DNA from: Aurantiochytrium sp. KH105
Taxonomy: Eukaryota > Sar > Bigyra > Thraustochytrida > Thraustochytriidae
NCBI GenBank assembly: GCA_003116975.1
Contig: BGKB01000085.1
Coordinates: forward strand, 248,001 to 312,000
Direction of reading: 5' to 3'
Length of the DNA: 64,000 bases
The notes beneath the pieces are model-generated. The model made no database searches, had not been told where the DNA came from, and saw only the letters and a list, made by a program, of their open reading frames with translations. Shown here piece by piece: positions 29,342 through 39,813 of the stretch. Position 1 is the first letter of the stretch, and the number at the start of each line of letters is the position of its first letter. The position numbers and the translations under genes are program-made.

Positions 29342-31952
29342 ATGTGCGCTGCGCGGGACGACCTCGAGGAGGAGGCGGCTCGCGCCGTGGCGCGGCTGGA
29401 GGAGGAGGCGCCGGGGCCCAACGTGCTGCGCGTGCTGGTGGCGACGGACAACCATCTTGGCTACAAGGAGAATGACCCCGTGCGAGGCGAGGTAGGTTCA
29501 GGCAGCGCAGCGAGCAAGAGGCCGTCAAGGGATAAAGAAGGCTAACTTTGCGAGCTCGCTCGCTCGCTCACTCACTTCGCTGGCTCGCCCGCTCACGCGC
29601 GCGCAGGACTCGTTTCGGACAATGGAAGAGATCTTTGAAATTGGCAGACGATGCCACGTGGACATGGCAGTGCTCGGCGGCGACCTCTTTCACATTAACA
29701 AGCCAACGAGGAGCACCATGGTCCGCACAATGGAAATCTTCCGCAAACACACGCGCGGCGGTCGCGATCTCGACCTCATTGTGCGTGGCAAATTCGGTCG
29801 CACTACCGAGGAGGGCGTCAACTTCGAAGACGAGAATCAAGCCGTTGATCTTCCCGTCTTTATCATCCATGGCAACCACGATGACCCGACCCGCGATGGT
29901 GGACAGTTCCAGGCCTTGTCGGCCTTGGACTTGCTCCAGTCCAACGGTCTCGTCAACTACTTTGGTCGTGTGCAGAAAATGGACGACGCCGTCTTGGAAC
30001 CCGTGCTTATTGAAAAAGGCTCTGCTAAACTTCGACTCTATGGTATGGGCTGGATTCGCGATGAACGCATGCACCGCATGTTTTCCAAAGGCCAAGTATC
30101 CTTCAAGCGTCACCTCCCGGGAAATCTGGAGGAAGATGAAAGCGAGGGTGGCAACAACGGCAACGAAGAGGATGAGGACAATAGCATGTCAGGTGAGGGC
30201 GCGAGCGCCCGTGATCGGGACTGGCTCAACGTCTTTATGGTACACCAGAACCGCGACTTTAAGGGTCGTGGCGCCAAGAATTGCTTCAATGATGAGATGA
30301 TTCCTGCGTTTATCAATCTTGTGTTCTTTGGACATGAGCATGAGAGCATGATCGAACCGCAGGAAAGCATCAAGAATCCCGAGACCTTTTTGTCCCAGCC
30401 AGGATCCTCTGTGGCGACGAGTCTCATCGCTGCCGAGGCCGAGCCCAAGCACGTGGGCATCATGGAAATTCAGATCGATTCAGAGAATGGAGTGGCAAAA
30501 TTTGATCTTACCCCCGTGCGTCTGCGGACTGTGCGGCCATTCATCATGGATGAGATTATCCTCGAAGACATTGATGCACTCGACAAGGACGCCAGCGAAG
30601 CCGACAAGGTCGATGCAGTCCAACGCGTCATCGCCATCAAGGTAAGCGAGATGATCGAGCAAGCGCGAGAGTCCTTTCGCGAGCTCAATCCCACTGCATC
30701 TGCCTCCGAGGTGAAAAAGATGTTACCTCTTATTCGGCTTCGTGTGGAGCATACCTCGTTTCCGGTGCTCAATCTGCAGCGCTTTGGCGACAAATTTATC
30801 GGCAAGGTGGCCAATCCCAAGGATTTGGTCTTCTTCTTCAGACGTCGCAAGCCGCGCGAGCGCGGCGCCAAGAGCGAGGGCGGTCTCGATGACGAGGTCG
30901 ATGTAGCCGCCGACGAAATCTCTGCAGGGACGCGCATTAACGGACTCATTGAAGACATTCTCAGCGGCGACAACAAGCTCACATTTATACCTGATCGAGA
31001 GCTTCACTTTAATATTCAGGAATACGTCGAAAAGGGGGAAGCTCGTCTCCTCGAGACGTATCTTGACGACTACATCAAGACCAGTCAAGCCTTGATCTTG
31101 CGTCAACATGGCGCGTCCAAGGACGACGACAACGAAAATGGCGATGATGATACTTTTCCCGAAGACGACGAGAAAATCTTTCAAGAGGACAGTATTCTTG
31201 AGCAGGTCCGCAAGGTTGCTGACAAGCGTAACCGCAATGCCTCGCTTCGGCTTTCCAAGGCTCTCGATCCAAAGGATAACGAGGCAGCGCCCAAGGATAC
31301 CAGGACCCAGCCGTCGATCAAGTCTGCTCGTGGAAAGAAAAAAGCATCAACTTCTTCTTCCTCTTCCTCTTCATCTGCGCTTCGGCAGACGACGTTGTCA
31401 AGCTTTAGTCGGCAGCAGAATGATTCTGACGATTCTGAAGCCGACGACTTTGCGGCGGTTCAATACGACGATGTCAGCGAAAGTGAGCAAGGTGACAGTG
31501 GAGGAAAAGTCGCCAAGAGCAAAGCCCCTCGCAAAGGCCGTCAGACCAAGTCTGCCACGTCAGCCAAGTCTTCTGCAGCTTCCAAGAGCAAGAGCACGGC
31601 CACGAGCACGAGCACGGCGAGAAGAAAAAGGCCCGTTGCTGACATCGTGCTCGATTCGAGCGACGACGACGACGACGACGACGGTGCTGTCTATGTGGGA
31701 AATGACAAGGATGACGACGACGATGACGAGGATTCTGACGAGGAAGAGTTTGGGGCTCGCGCTCGCGCTCGTGCAAAGTCGAAGCGTTTGCCACCGTCGC
31801 GTCAGCAAAGCGCGGCGCAGCCCAAGGGAAAAGCCACGCGAGGGCGTAGAGCTGCCCGGAAATCTGTCTCGTACGCGGAAAGCGCTGATGAGATTGAAGA
31901 CAGTGCCGACGAATCCGTTCCAAGCCCGAAAAGTAAGCGTCGGCGACGCTAA
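29342..31952 (+). CDS. MRE11: Double-strand break repair nuclease MRE11, two exons
   Basis: Exon 1 is 29342-29491 (50 codons) and exon 2 is 29607-31952. The 115 bp phase 0 intron has a GTAGGT donor and GCGCAG acceptor, joining VRGE to DSFRTMEEIF as the family requires. The 831-residue product carries the metallophosphatase motifs: DNHLG (D36, H38), GGDLFH (D76), HGNHDDP (N140, H141), then MVHQNRD and FGHEHES. All manganese ligands appear intact. MRE11 is the nuclease of the MRE11-RAD50-NBS1 complex, which processes DNA double-strand breaks. After the core (to about 470) the tail is Lys/Asp/Ser-rich with poly-Asp and Arg-rich clusters, including a possible PCNA-binding-like QTTLSSF. Human MRE11 is about 708 residues, so the tail is somewhat longer. 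Start codon ATGTGC is the first in frame. Confidence 0.95.
29492..29606 (+). other. Spliceosomal intron in MRE11
   Basis: A 115 bp GT-AG intron (GTAGGT...GCGCAG) in phase 0 after codon 50. Removal restores the conserved MRE11 N-terminal sequence; reading through gives a stop within the intron. Confidence 0.92.
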
Positions 31953-32122
31953 ATTTTTTCTTCTTGCTTTTTATTCCCCCCCCCCCCCCCCCCATCTACA
32001 ATCAAACAAACAATGTCATGGACCATTTCATCAATCAACCAATCAATCAATCAATCGAACAAGCAGAAAAATGAGCAAAGCTCTTACTAAAATCAATGAG
32101 CATAAAACAACGTGTGATCGTC
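31953..32122. other. Convergent gap with poly-C and TCAA repeats
   Basis: A 170 bp gap containing a run of 18 C at 31976-31993 and about five caat/tcaa units near 32030-32060. Both are likely in 3' UTRs. Confidence 0.6.
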
Positions 32123-35100
32123 TTACTTCTTCGCACTTTTGCGGCCAGCGCGAGAGAAAATGCGATCCTCAGCAATGGGGTCATAAGAGTCTCGGCGACG
32201 TCGATTTTCTCTTGGTGACGGACTGCGACTTCTGCTTCGGCTACGGTTCCGATGATGACGTGACTGCTGTCGAGCTGGCGAGCGGCGTTTTGCCGCGCGC
32301 CTCCTTCGCACAACGACCTCGCTGTTTTCACTTTCCGAATCGCTGCTGGGAGCGTCTCTCTTTCTGTCCACAGTGCGCCATCGACGATCTCGGCTTGCTG
32401 AGCTGGAGGAGGACGCCGAGCTAGATGCACGAGAAGACTCACTTTTGTCACCATCATCCGACTCAGAACTCTGACTACGATCCCGATGATGCCGGCGTCT
32501 ATGGTTGCTTCGTCGGTGTGTTTTCGACGATTTGGTCTTTTTCGACTTTTTCGCAGCTTTCCGCTTGGGCGACTTGCGTCTTCCGCGACTTCCCCGGTGC
32601 CTCGAATCGTTGTCGTCGCTATCCTCGTCATCGTCACTCCTTGTGAATGCTTCGGCGATGATGGCTCGAAGGGCCTCCTCGCCTTCGCTCCGCAAGCTCG
32701 TTTGCATTCTCCCAGACTCCCAGTCATCATCAGGAGCGTACAGAGCAGCTGACGATGACGCATACATAGGATTGCTCTCACGAGCGTGCGGTATGTATCT
32801 GTCTGTATGAGATCGTAGAGTGGCCGCAAAGCGAGCCTTTGCACGTTGTCGTGTTTTGGCACTTGCCGCATGATCCACAACGCGGTGCGCGGTGGACCCT
32901 GCGTGATCATAAAAGACTTCCGGGTCTTGTTGAGTAAGAACGGCACGCCAAGCTTGCTGCGAGACGCCGTCTGCTAGCCGATCGTCATCTGCAGCTTCAC
33001 AGATGCCAAGATACTCGGCGCTATGTCGAGGCGTCGCGCTGCCTCGCAGCCATGCTTTGACCTTGGTGTCACCAGCGCGAGCCTCTGTATCAGAGATTGC
33101 TAAAGCTTTGGGTGTGAGCATATGTGCAATCGAGTGGTGCCGAAGCGGCCCTCTGAAGCCATCGTACCCGCTTCCGTCAACAATGGTTCGCGCTTCCTCT
33201 CGATCGTTGTCTTCTTCCTCGGAACGATGATTTCTTCGTCGGCTTGGAGAACGACGACGTCGAAGCCTTCGTTGTCTGTCCTGGGCAATGACGATATCTG
33301 CAGCCTCGCGCGAAGCGGCGCGATCTTGGCGAGAGACAATCCACCGCAAGAGGTCTTTGTAATGCACAAGGTCGGCATTATCGAATTGCGCAAAACGCCT
33401 CGCAAGCATGGCCACCTCGACCTCTGTCACAGGAAGAGCAAGTACGCGCGCAGCCTCGCGGAACTCTCTCCTCGACATACGTCCATCATCCGCGAGGTCA
33501 TAGACCCGGAATACATCCATATAGTCGGTTCCATCGGCCTGAACTTCGCGCAATCTCCGTAGCACGCGTGCGGCAAGCTGGTCCAGTTCCAAGTCAGAGA
33601 ACCCGGCAAAATGTACAAAGCCGGCGTAATCAACTTCGTCACGTGCTCGAGGGTCGAATCTTGCGAGGAGAGACCTCCGTTCGCTTGCGCTAAATTGGAG
33701 CCCGAGTTTGCTAAGGCCGGCGAAAAATTCTGCTTGCGTGCAGTGCGAGCGTCCCGAGGAGTCAAAGTTAGCAAAGATGGCTTGCAAGTCTAGATCCGCA
33801 CCTGCTTCGTGCAAAAGAGCAGCTGTGCGAATAGAATTGCGAATGCTCGCTTCTAGGCCGGACAGGTCATGATCTTGAATCGCGCCTGCCTCGCCGTGAG
33901 GCGCCACAAAGTCGAGAAAGGCAACGTAATCGATGCGACCAGCCTGCTGCCGTTGCTCGCTTTTGCGTCGTTGGAAACGCGACATGAGGCGTCGCAGCTC
34001 CGACTCGCGCAGACGTAGCCCCAGCGTGCGCAGGCAGGTTTGTCGAAAATCAACGCGGGATATCTCGCCCTCATCTCTTTTGTCGAGGGCGCGGAAGGCA
34101 GCCCAGGCGCTCACGCCGCGCGCGGCCGCCACCCGCAATTGGGCCTGAATTGCGCGAGCCAAGGCCTCTTCAGCATGCATGAGGGCCTCAAACTTGCCAT
34201 AGTCCACACGCGGTCCGAGAGTCTCCTGACGCGGGCCCTCGAGGTCTCCATTTCGCGGAGCGCACAGGCTCGCCACGGCACGAAGATCCTCCATGGGCAC
34301 CACGAGGCCCAACTTGCGAACAGCGGAAATGTACTGCGGGAAGGACACCGTGCCGTCGCCCGCGCGGTCAATCTCCTCAAAAGGTTTACGTACATCAGCG
34401 GCCTCGCGTCGTGTCTCGGCGAGCTCGAGTAATTGCTGCCGGACTCGCTCAAGTGCGTCAGATGCGTCGGTCGCAGGGTTCCGGGTACCCGCGGCGCGAG
34501 CTGCTCGACCATTGATTCCAGCGCCGCTGCGTGCGAGACGCAAGAGCTCGACATAGTCAATTTGTCCCGCTGGCGTGTTGGGAGCGAGGATGCGGGTTCT
34601 TCGCTCCAGGAGAGATACCTCGGCGTCTGTCAGCGTGCATCCGAGAAGCGCGCACGCTTTTGCTACGCTCTTGAGCGAGACGAGAGTTGAGTCCTTTGTG
34701 GCAAAAAGCTCAAAGGCGTCGACAGGGCGCATATTACGTCCTCGAGCTCGCCGAAGCGCCTTTTCAAGGCGAAGCAAGACCTCGTCTGCGCTGTCAAAGA
34801 TACCCGACTGAGCTACAGAGCTTTCCGTGTATCCTTGACCACGCACCAAGAGATCGATGAGGCGCTTCCAATCTGCGGACCCAGTGCCCTTGGGGTCAAG
34901 TACGGCACAGAGCTCGTCAAAGTGATGGCGTGGAAGCGGTCGGATCTGGGCTGCGCGAAAGGCGTCCTGGAGAGACGCGAGCGAAATGCGGCCGGGGCGT
35001 GTAGGGATGTCTGCAAAGTCCTCGAGAAGGGCGGGAAAGCTAAAGACGGCGCCACCATGTTTGGCTGCCGCAGCTTTGGCACGTCGGATGCCACGTCGAA

Positions 35101-36436
35101 GCACAGCAAGAGCCTCTTGCAGCGCAGGCGTCCAGTCGGCTTCCGCAAGACTTGGGGAAGAAGCGAGACTCTCTGTCTCGTCAAAATTTGGAAGGTGGCG
35201 TGGCAGCGAGTGCTCGACCAGACGCGCTCGCACACGAGAAAGAGGAACTCGCCGCTCGTAACTTTCGTCTTCGAATTTAATCTCGAGTGTCTTGCCGTCG
35301 CGATTGAGACGCTCCACCACCGCAGGAAGCCAGGCATTGCCTCCCAGGAACTGTGCTTCAACGTCTTGGCCCGGATGAAATCGCGTGCGCAAAGGGGAGC
35401 GTGACCTCCTGGGCGAGCCGGCAAACGGGACGATGGCGGCGTTTTCGGATTCTACGCGGTCCAAAAAGGACTTGATTCTGCGAAAAGGGATTTTATTGTC
35501 ATTGCCGGGGTCGAAGTGGCGCGTAATCCGGGACCACTCGCGTCTCGAGCACGAGGCTCCAAGGTCAGTGAGAATGCGAATGACTTGCTTTCGCGAGAAT
35601 GTGAGATGTCGCTCGCTCTGGCCGTCGAGAGGCGCAGTGAGGAGAGAGGCCCAGCCGTCCTGGGCACACTTGCTTCTGATTTGAGCTTCCACACTTTCCA
35701 TAAGGGTCTGTACGGAGTTCGTATCCGGGGAAAGCGAGCGCGCTGAGACGTGATCGCTACGCTCACTACTTGCTGAGCTAGCCACACTGCTTGTTGTACT
35801 TTGCGTATCCAGTTCAGATTCATCGTCCGGGTCTGCGCCAAAGCCTTGGAACCGGGGTAAGGAATTATGGTCTTCGACGTAGGTTTCGAGATCGCGAAGC
35901 GAGTCTGCGAGTAAGGCGCCAAGACCGACCTTTGCACGGGCCTCGCATCGCTCGCCTGAAATCACGTGGATCGCAGCACTAAGGCTCGTGCGCACGTTGC
36001 ACAGGGGAAGCTGAGCGGTTGCACGACACTCGTAGCGATCGAATTCGGTTCGTGCATAGATTGAGATTGTAATATGACTTGATCGGCTCCACTGATCAAA
36101 GGCCGCGCACCATTCTTTCCAATCAACTTTGAGTGAGATGCGTCGCGTATTTTGCCTTGCGGCCTGGGTAGATGGGGATCGAGCTCGAAAAAGTGAAAGT
36201 CTGCCGGGTGACTTGGCGTTTTGAGAGGCAGCCTTGGTCTTAATCACGTGGGATCGTTTGGTCTCTCCGCAGCACGATACTTCGGCAAAGACTGCCCACG
36301 TGGACTTGTCGTCTTCTCTGTTCGCGTTGCGGGTCCGTGAGCGCCCACGACGTCTCGGAGATCGCTCTTGGTGTTGCTCGGGCACCGCAACTGAAAGTGT
36401 CGCGGTGCGGAGCTGGACCGCGAGTCTGCGTGTCAT
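32123..36436 (-). CDS. Large EF-hand-like protein with C2-like and Tudor-like modules and an Arg/Ser-rich tail
   Basis: A 1437-residue frame from the ATG at 36436; the upstream in-frame codon at 36556 is a GTG. Residues about 60-220 resemble a C2 domain (HITISIYARTEFDRYECRATAQLPL). Residues about 350-405 form a Tudor/SH3-like module (FHPGQDVEAQFLGGNAWLPAVV, then LEIKFEDESYERRVPL). From about 255 to 1090 there are many EF-hand-like repeats, mostly degenerate: FDSSGRSHCTQAEFF, YDLADDGRMSRREF, IDRAGDGTVSFPQYI and LDKRDEGEISRVDF. Several retain D-x-D/N-G-type loops and may bind calcium. The last 150 residues are SR/RS and RRR-rich. Similar multi-EF-hand proteins occur in flagellate proteomes, so a flagellar or calcium-sensing scaffold role is possible but unproven. 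Confidence 0.7.
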   Translation of the reverse strand: MTRRLAVQLRTATLSVAVPEQHQERSPRRRGRSRTRNANREDDKSTWAVFAEVSCCGETKRSHVIKTKAASQNAKSPGRLSLFRARSPSTQAARQNTRRISLKVDWKEWCAAFDQWSRSSHITISIYARTEFDRYECRATAQLPLCNVRTSLSAAIHVISGERCEARAKVGLGALLADSLRDLETYVEDHNSLPRFQGFGADPDDESELDTQSTTSSVASSASSERSDHVSARSLSPDTNSVQTLMESVEAQIRSKCAQDGWASLLTAPLDGQSERHLTFSRKQVIRILTDLGASCSRREWSRITRHFDPGNDNKIPFRRIKSFLDRVESENAAIVPFAGSPRRSRSPLRTRFHPGQDVEAQFLGGNAWLPAVVERLNRDGKTLEIKFEDESYERRVPLSRVRARLVEHSLPRHLPNFDETESLASSPSLAEADWTPALQEALAVLRRGIRRAKAAAAKHGGAVFSFPALLEDFADIPTRPGRISLASLQDAFRAAQIRPLPRHHFDELCAVLDPKGTGSADWKRLIDLLVRGQGYTESSVAQSGIFDSADEVLLRLEKALRRARGRNMRPVDAFELFATKDSTLVSLKSVAKACALLGCTLTDAEVSLLERRTRILAPNTPAGQIDYVELLRLARSGAGINGRAARAAGTRNPATDASDALERVRQQLLELAETRREAADVRKPFEEIDRAGDGTVSFPQYISAVRKLGLVVPMEDLRAVASLCAPRNGDLEGPRQETLGPRVDYGKFEALMHAEEALARAIQAQLRVAAARGVSAWAAFRALDKRDEGEISRVDFRQTCLRTLGLRLRESELRRLMSRFQRRKSEQRQQAGRIDYVAFLDFVAPHGEAGAIQDHDLSGLEASIRNSIRTAALLHEAGADLDLQAIFANFDSSGRSHCTQAEFFAGLSKLGLQFSASERRSLLARFDPRARDEVDYAGFVHFAGFSDLELDQLAARVLRRLREVQADGTDYMDVFRVYDLADDGRMSRREFREAARVLALPVTEVEVAMLARRFAQFDNADLVHYKDLLRWIVSRQDRAASREAADIVIAQDRQRRLRRRRSPSRRRNHRSEEEDNDREEARTIVDGSGYDGFRGPLRHHSIAHMLTPKALAISDTEARAGDTKVKAWLRGSATPRHSAEYLGICEAADDDRLADGVSQQAWRAVLTQQDPEVFYDHAGSTAHRVVDHAASAKTRQRAKARFAATLRSHTDRYIPHARESNPMYASSSAALYAPDDDWESGRMQTSLRSEGEEALRAIIAEAFTRSDDDEDSDDNDSRHRGSRGRRKSPKRKAAKKSKKTKSSKTHRRSNHRRRHHRDRSQSSESDDGDKSESSRASSSASSSSSASRDRRWRTVDRKRDAPSSDSESENSEVVVRRRRAAKRRSPARQQSRHHRNRSRSRSRSPSPRENRRRRDSYDPIAEDRIFSRAGRKSAKK

Positions 36437-36870
36437 GGTATCTATCCACGCACCGCGCCTCCCTCTTTTGCGAAAGCGTAGCACTTTTGCGATGGCACGT
36501 CTTGCGTGCTCGTGCTTGTTGGTGCTTGTGCTAAGGCTCGCGCATCCGAACAACACGATTGGGAGGGCGGGGGAAAAAATAGCCGTTGGGCCAGATTTCT
36601 AATATATTCTAGTAGTCACTGTGGCACTCACTGGCAGTCACACATGGCATGGCTGTATATGTTGTAGGCCTATACTGTGGCACAATGGAATTGGCACGGT
36701 GACTGTGGGCTCGCTTGCTTGAGGCTTGCTTTCTGACGTCATAAACCACAGAGTCATGAGCCGGGTGGCTGCGCATGACAATCTTCCTTTCCTTCTTTTT
36801 TTTTCTCTTCTTTTTTGGGATAGGGTCTTGATGGAAACAGAGTTGTAAAATACGTGAGTGAAACATTAGC
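36437..36870. other. Intergenic region between two minus-strand genes
   Basis: A 434 bp gap holding the promoter of the EF-hand-like gene and the 3' UTR of the HIT-like gene. It includes a tttttttctcttctttttt pyrimidine tract near 36800. No gene seen. Confidence 0.45.
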
Positions 36871-37977
36871 CTAGCGCACAAGCCCCAGGGATGGGTTTTT
36901 GAGAAGATCGGCGCAGGCATGACCCTGCTCGAGAATGCAAAGGACTCGGTCGAGCGTAAGCCAGCCTTCAAGGTAGCGGGGGGAATAACCGAACTCCGTA
37001 AGGGGACCCACGAGAAGATGACAGTGAAGATAGCCAATCGTAGGCGAAGCATGAAAGCCGAACTGGAGATTCTCGGGACGAAGCCAGTACAGAATATCAT
37101 GACCTTTGAGCGTTTTGCCTGCCCACTTTTCCTGAAAATAGGACTTGTTGGCGCACACAAAGGTCTCGCCACGTTCACGCAAGTCGCGCAAGAGGGGAAT
37201 GTCCTCTGGCAAGAGATCAAAGACCCAACGTCGCACACCAGAGCCAGGAAACATCTTATGCTCGATGTCGCCACGTGAGCGGCATGTGGCCTGCATGGCC
37301 TGCGCAGTGGGGATGAGTAACATGTGCCAGATCAGAGAGAGGTCAAGACCAGAGATGCCACGAAAGGCGAGAACCTTTGCGTCTTCAACGTAAAAGCCAT
37401 TTCTGCCTCCTCGTTCCGCGCCTGCAGGGAGGATTTCGCCCGAGGCAATTTGGACAAAGATATTTCCCAGGTCCTTGGCACGCTGAGAGAGCTGGGCATT
37501 GTACACAAAGTCTGCCATTGGCGTTGGATACTTGCCAGACCCTTGCGGCGAGGCGATCTGCGCGAGTGCCGAAGCTTCCTTTTCCTCGTGATCCATACTC
37601 AGTTTGTGAAAGAAACGCATGCCCTCTTTGCGGAAGCCCTGGCGATTTGCGATTTCGAGCACGTCGGCGTCTGTGCTGAGGTTTTTCGAGGGTTGAACTT
37701 TTTTTTCGCAAGTCTCCTCGGGGCCCTCGGGTTCGTCGCACGAAGAATGATCCAAGCGCAAGAACTTGCGTACGCGTCCAGATCGCGCGGGCGAGCACGC
37801 TTTTTTGTCACTCCAGCTCGAGGTTTGGCTTTCCAGGTCATCCTCTGCTGCGCAGGAACCGACGATTGCTGCCTTTCTCGTCGCAGCGTCTTGGATCCCG
37901 TCTTCTTTAGGATCCAATGCCACGTTGCAGAGTTCCATGTCATCGGTGAGTCTGCGTCCCACGTCGGCTGCAGACAT
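36871..37977 (-). CDS. Atypical HIT-superfamily (DcpS-like) protein
   Basis: A 368-residue protein from the ATG at 37977. The first ~140 residues are polar and probably disordered. Residues about 145-345 resemble the C-terminal domain of the scavenger decapping enzyme DcpS. They include the helix LPEDIPLLRDLRERGE and a strand followed by FHASPTIGYLHCHLLVGPL. In HIT hydrolases the motif is HxHxHxx and the central histidine is the nucleophile. Here it reads YLHCHLL, so the first histidine is replaced by tyrosine while the other two remain. It may hydrolyse cap-like dinucleotides or may be a non-canonical family member. The following YSPRYLEGWLTLDRVLCILE block is well ordered but not recognised. 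Fold assignment is by motif only. Confidence 0.6.
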   Translation of the reverse strand: MSAADVGRRLTDDMELCNVALDPKEDGIQDAATRKAAIVGSCAAEDDLESQTSSWSDKKACSPARSGRVRKFLRLDHSSCDEPEGPEETCEKKVQPSKNLSTDADVLEIANRQGFRKEGMRFFHKLSMDHEEKEASALAQIASPQGSGKYPTPMADFVYNAQLSQRAKDLGNIFVQIASGEILPAGAERGGRNGFYVEDAKVLAFRGISGLDLSLIWHMLLIPTAQAMQATCRSRGDIEHKMFPGSGVRRWVFDLLPEDIPLLRDLRERGETFVCANKSYFQEKWAGKTLKGHDILYWLRPENLQFGFHASPTIGYLHCHLLVGPLTEFGYSPRYLEGWLTLDRVLCILEQGHACADLLKNPSLGLVR

Positions 37978-38031
37978 TTTCAGAAACTCTCCTCGACGCG
38001 CAGCCGTGCAGCCGTGTAGCCTTACAGGTAG

Positions 38032-38670
<639 letters not shown>

Positions 38671-38880
38671 TGAAGACGCCGGCCGGCCTCAGGGCGATTC
38701 GACGTCTGCCACAGTGTAGAGCGCGGCGCCGCGGCGTGCCCGCCCGCACGTGCCGCGCGGCTGCGCTACGCTTTCTCGCGCCCGCGCTGGGCGCGCGAGG
38801 GCCCGCGCTGGGCACGCTGGAGGGGGGGAGGCAGGCCTGGCCGGCTGGGCGAGGAGGTTGGCGGGACGATACGCTGGCGG

Positions 38881-38940
38881 CTTGGCTTGGCTTGGCTTGG
38901 CTTGGCTTGGCTTGGCTTGGCTTGGCTTGGCTTGGCTTGG
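38881..38940 (+). repeat. (CTTGG)12 pentanucleotide microsatellite
   Basis: Twelve perfect tandem CTTGG units. The same pentamer, on the other strand, recurs at 46791-46825. Confidence 0.97.
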
Positions 38941-39813
38941 CTGGGCTGGGAGTGAGTGGAGGATGGCGCAGCGCGTGCACGCGACACGACCAGCTGCAGC
39001 AGCAACGCTGGGCAAGCTAAGCTAAGCTGGCCGCGGCGGTCACGCGGTGCACCGCGAGGGGCCACGCTGCTGCTTCTGTGACAGAAGGCAGGCCAGGCTG
39101 CAGCCAGCAGCAGGTGGATCGGATTGTCTGGCTCTCCGATCTCGAACCCTGGCTCGGCCTCGGACGGGACGGGTCCCCCGCTCGGCACAAGGACAAGCGT
39201 CACGGTGGCACGGGGCTCGCTCGCTCATGCAGCCAGAGCGAGGATCCGGGCGCGGCAGAGAAGTTGGCGTGCGTGCCCCTCCATTGCGTTCCGCAGGTCG
39301 CTGTGGCTGTACGTATTATCACAGCCTCCAGCATCGCAGCGCACTGCCAGCAGCCTGCCTTGCTGACTGACGGTGAAGGGGGTGGAATGGGGAATAAGGC
39401 GGAAATGATCCCTCGCGTCAGCGTTGAAATAGGTTGGAAGAACGGACCGTCACGTGAATGCTTTCTTATTCAATGCCTTGAGAGAAGGAGTACGAATTAT
39501 TGCCATGGATGCTGTGAGTCGTGGAGTGCACAAAGAAGTGCGCGCAAGGACACTTCAAGCGATGCGAATGTCGCTTGTTTGAGCACTCGTGCGTGCGTGC
39601 GTGCGTGCGTGCGGGCGTGCGTGCTGCCCTTGCTGCCAAGGTGTCAAGGGAAGAAAAAAACGGGAGACTGTTGCAGAATGCATTCATGTTTTTTTTATTG
39701 TCGGGTAATGTAATGAGCTTCTCTTCTCCTCTCTCTTCTCCTCTCCTTTTGCCCCTATTCCATTTGCAGCGCACGTGCACAGATCCTTGACCTGACAGTG
39801 AAGAACATGATTG

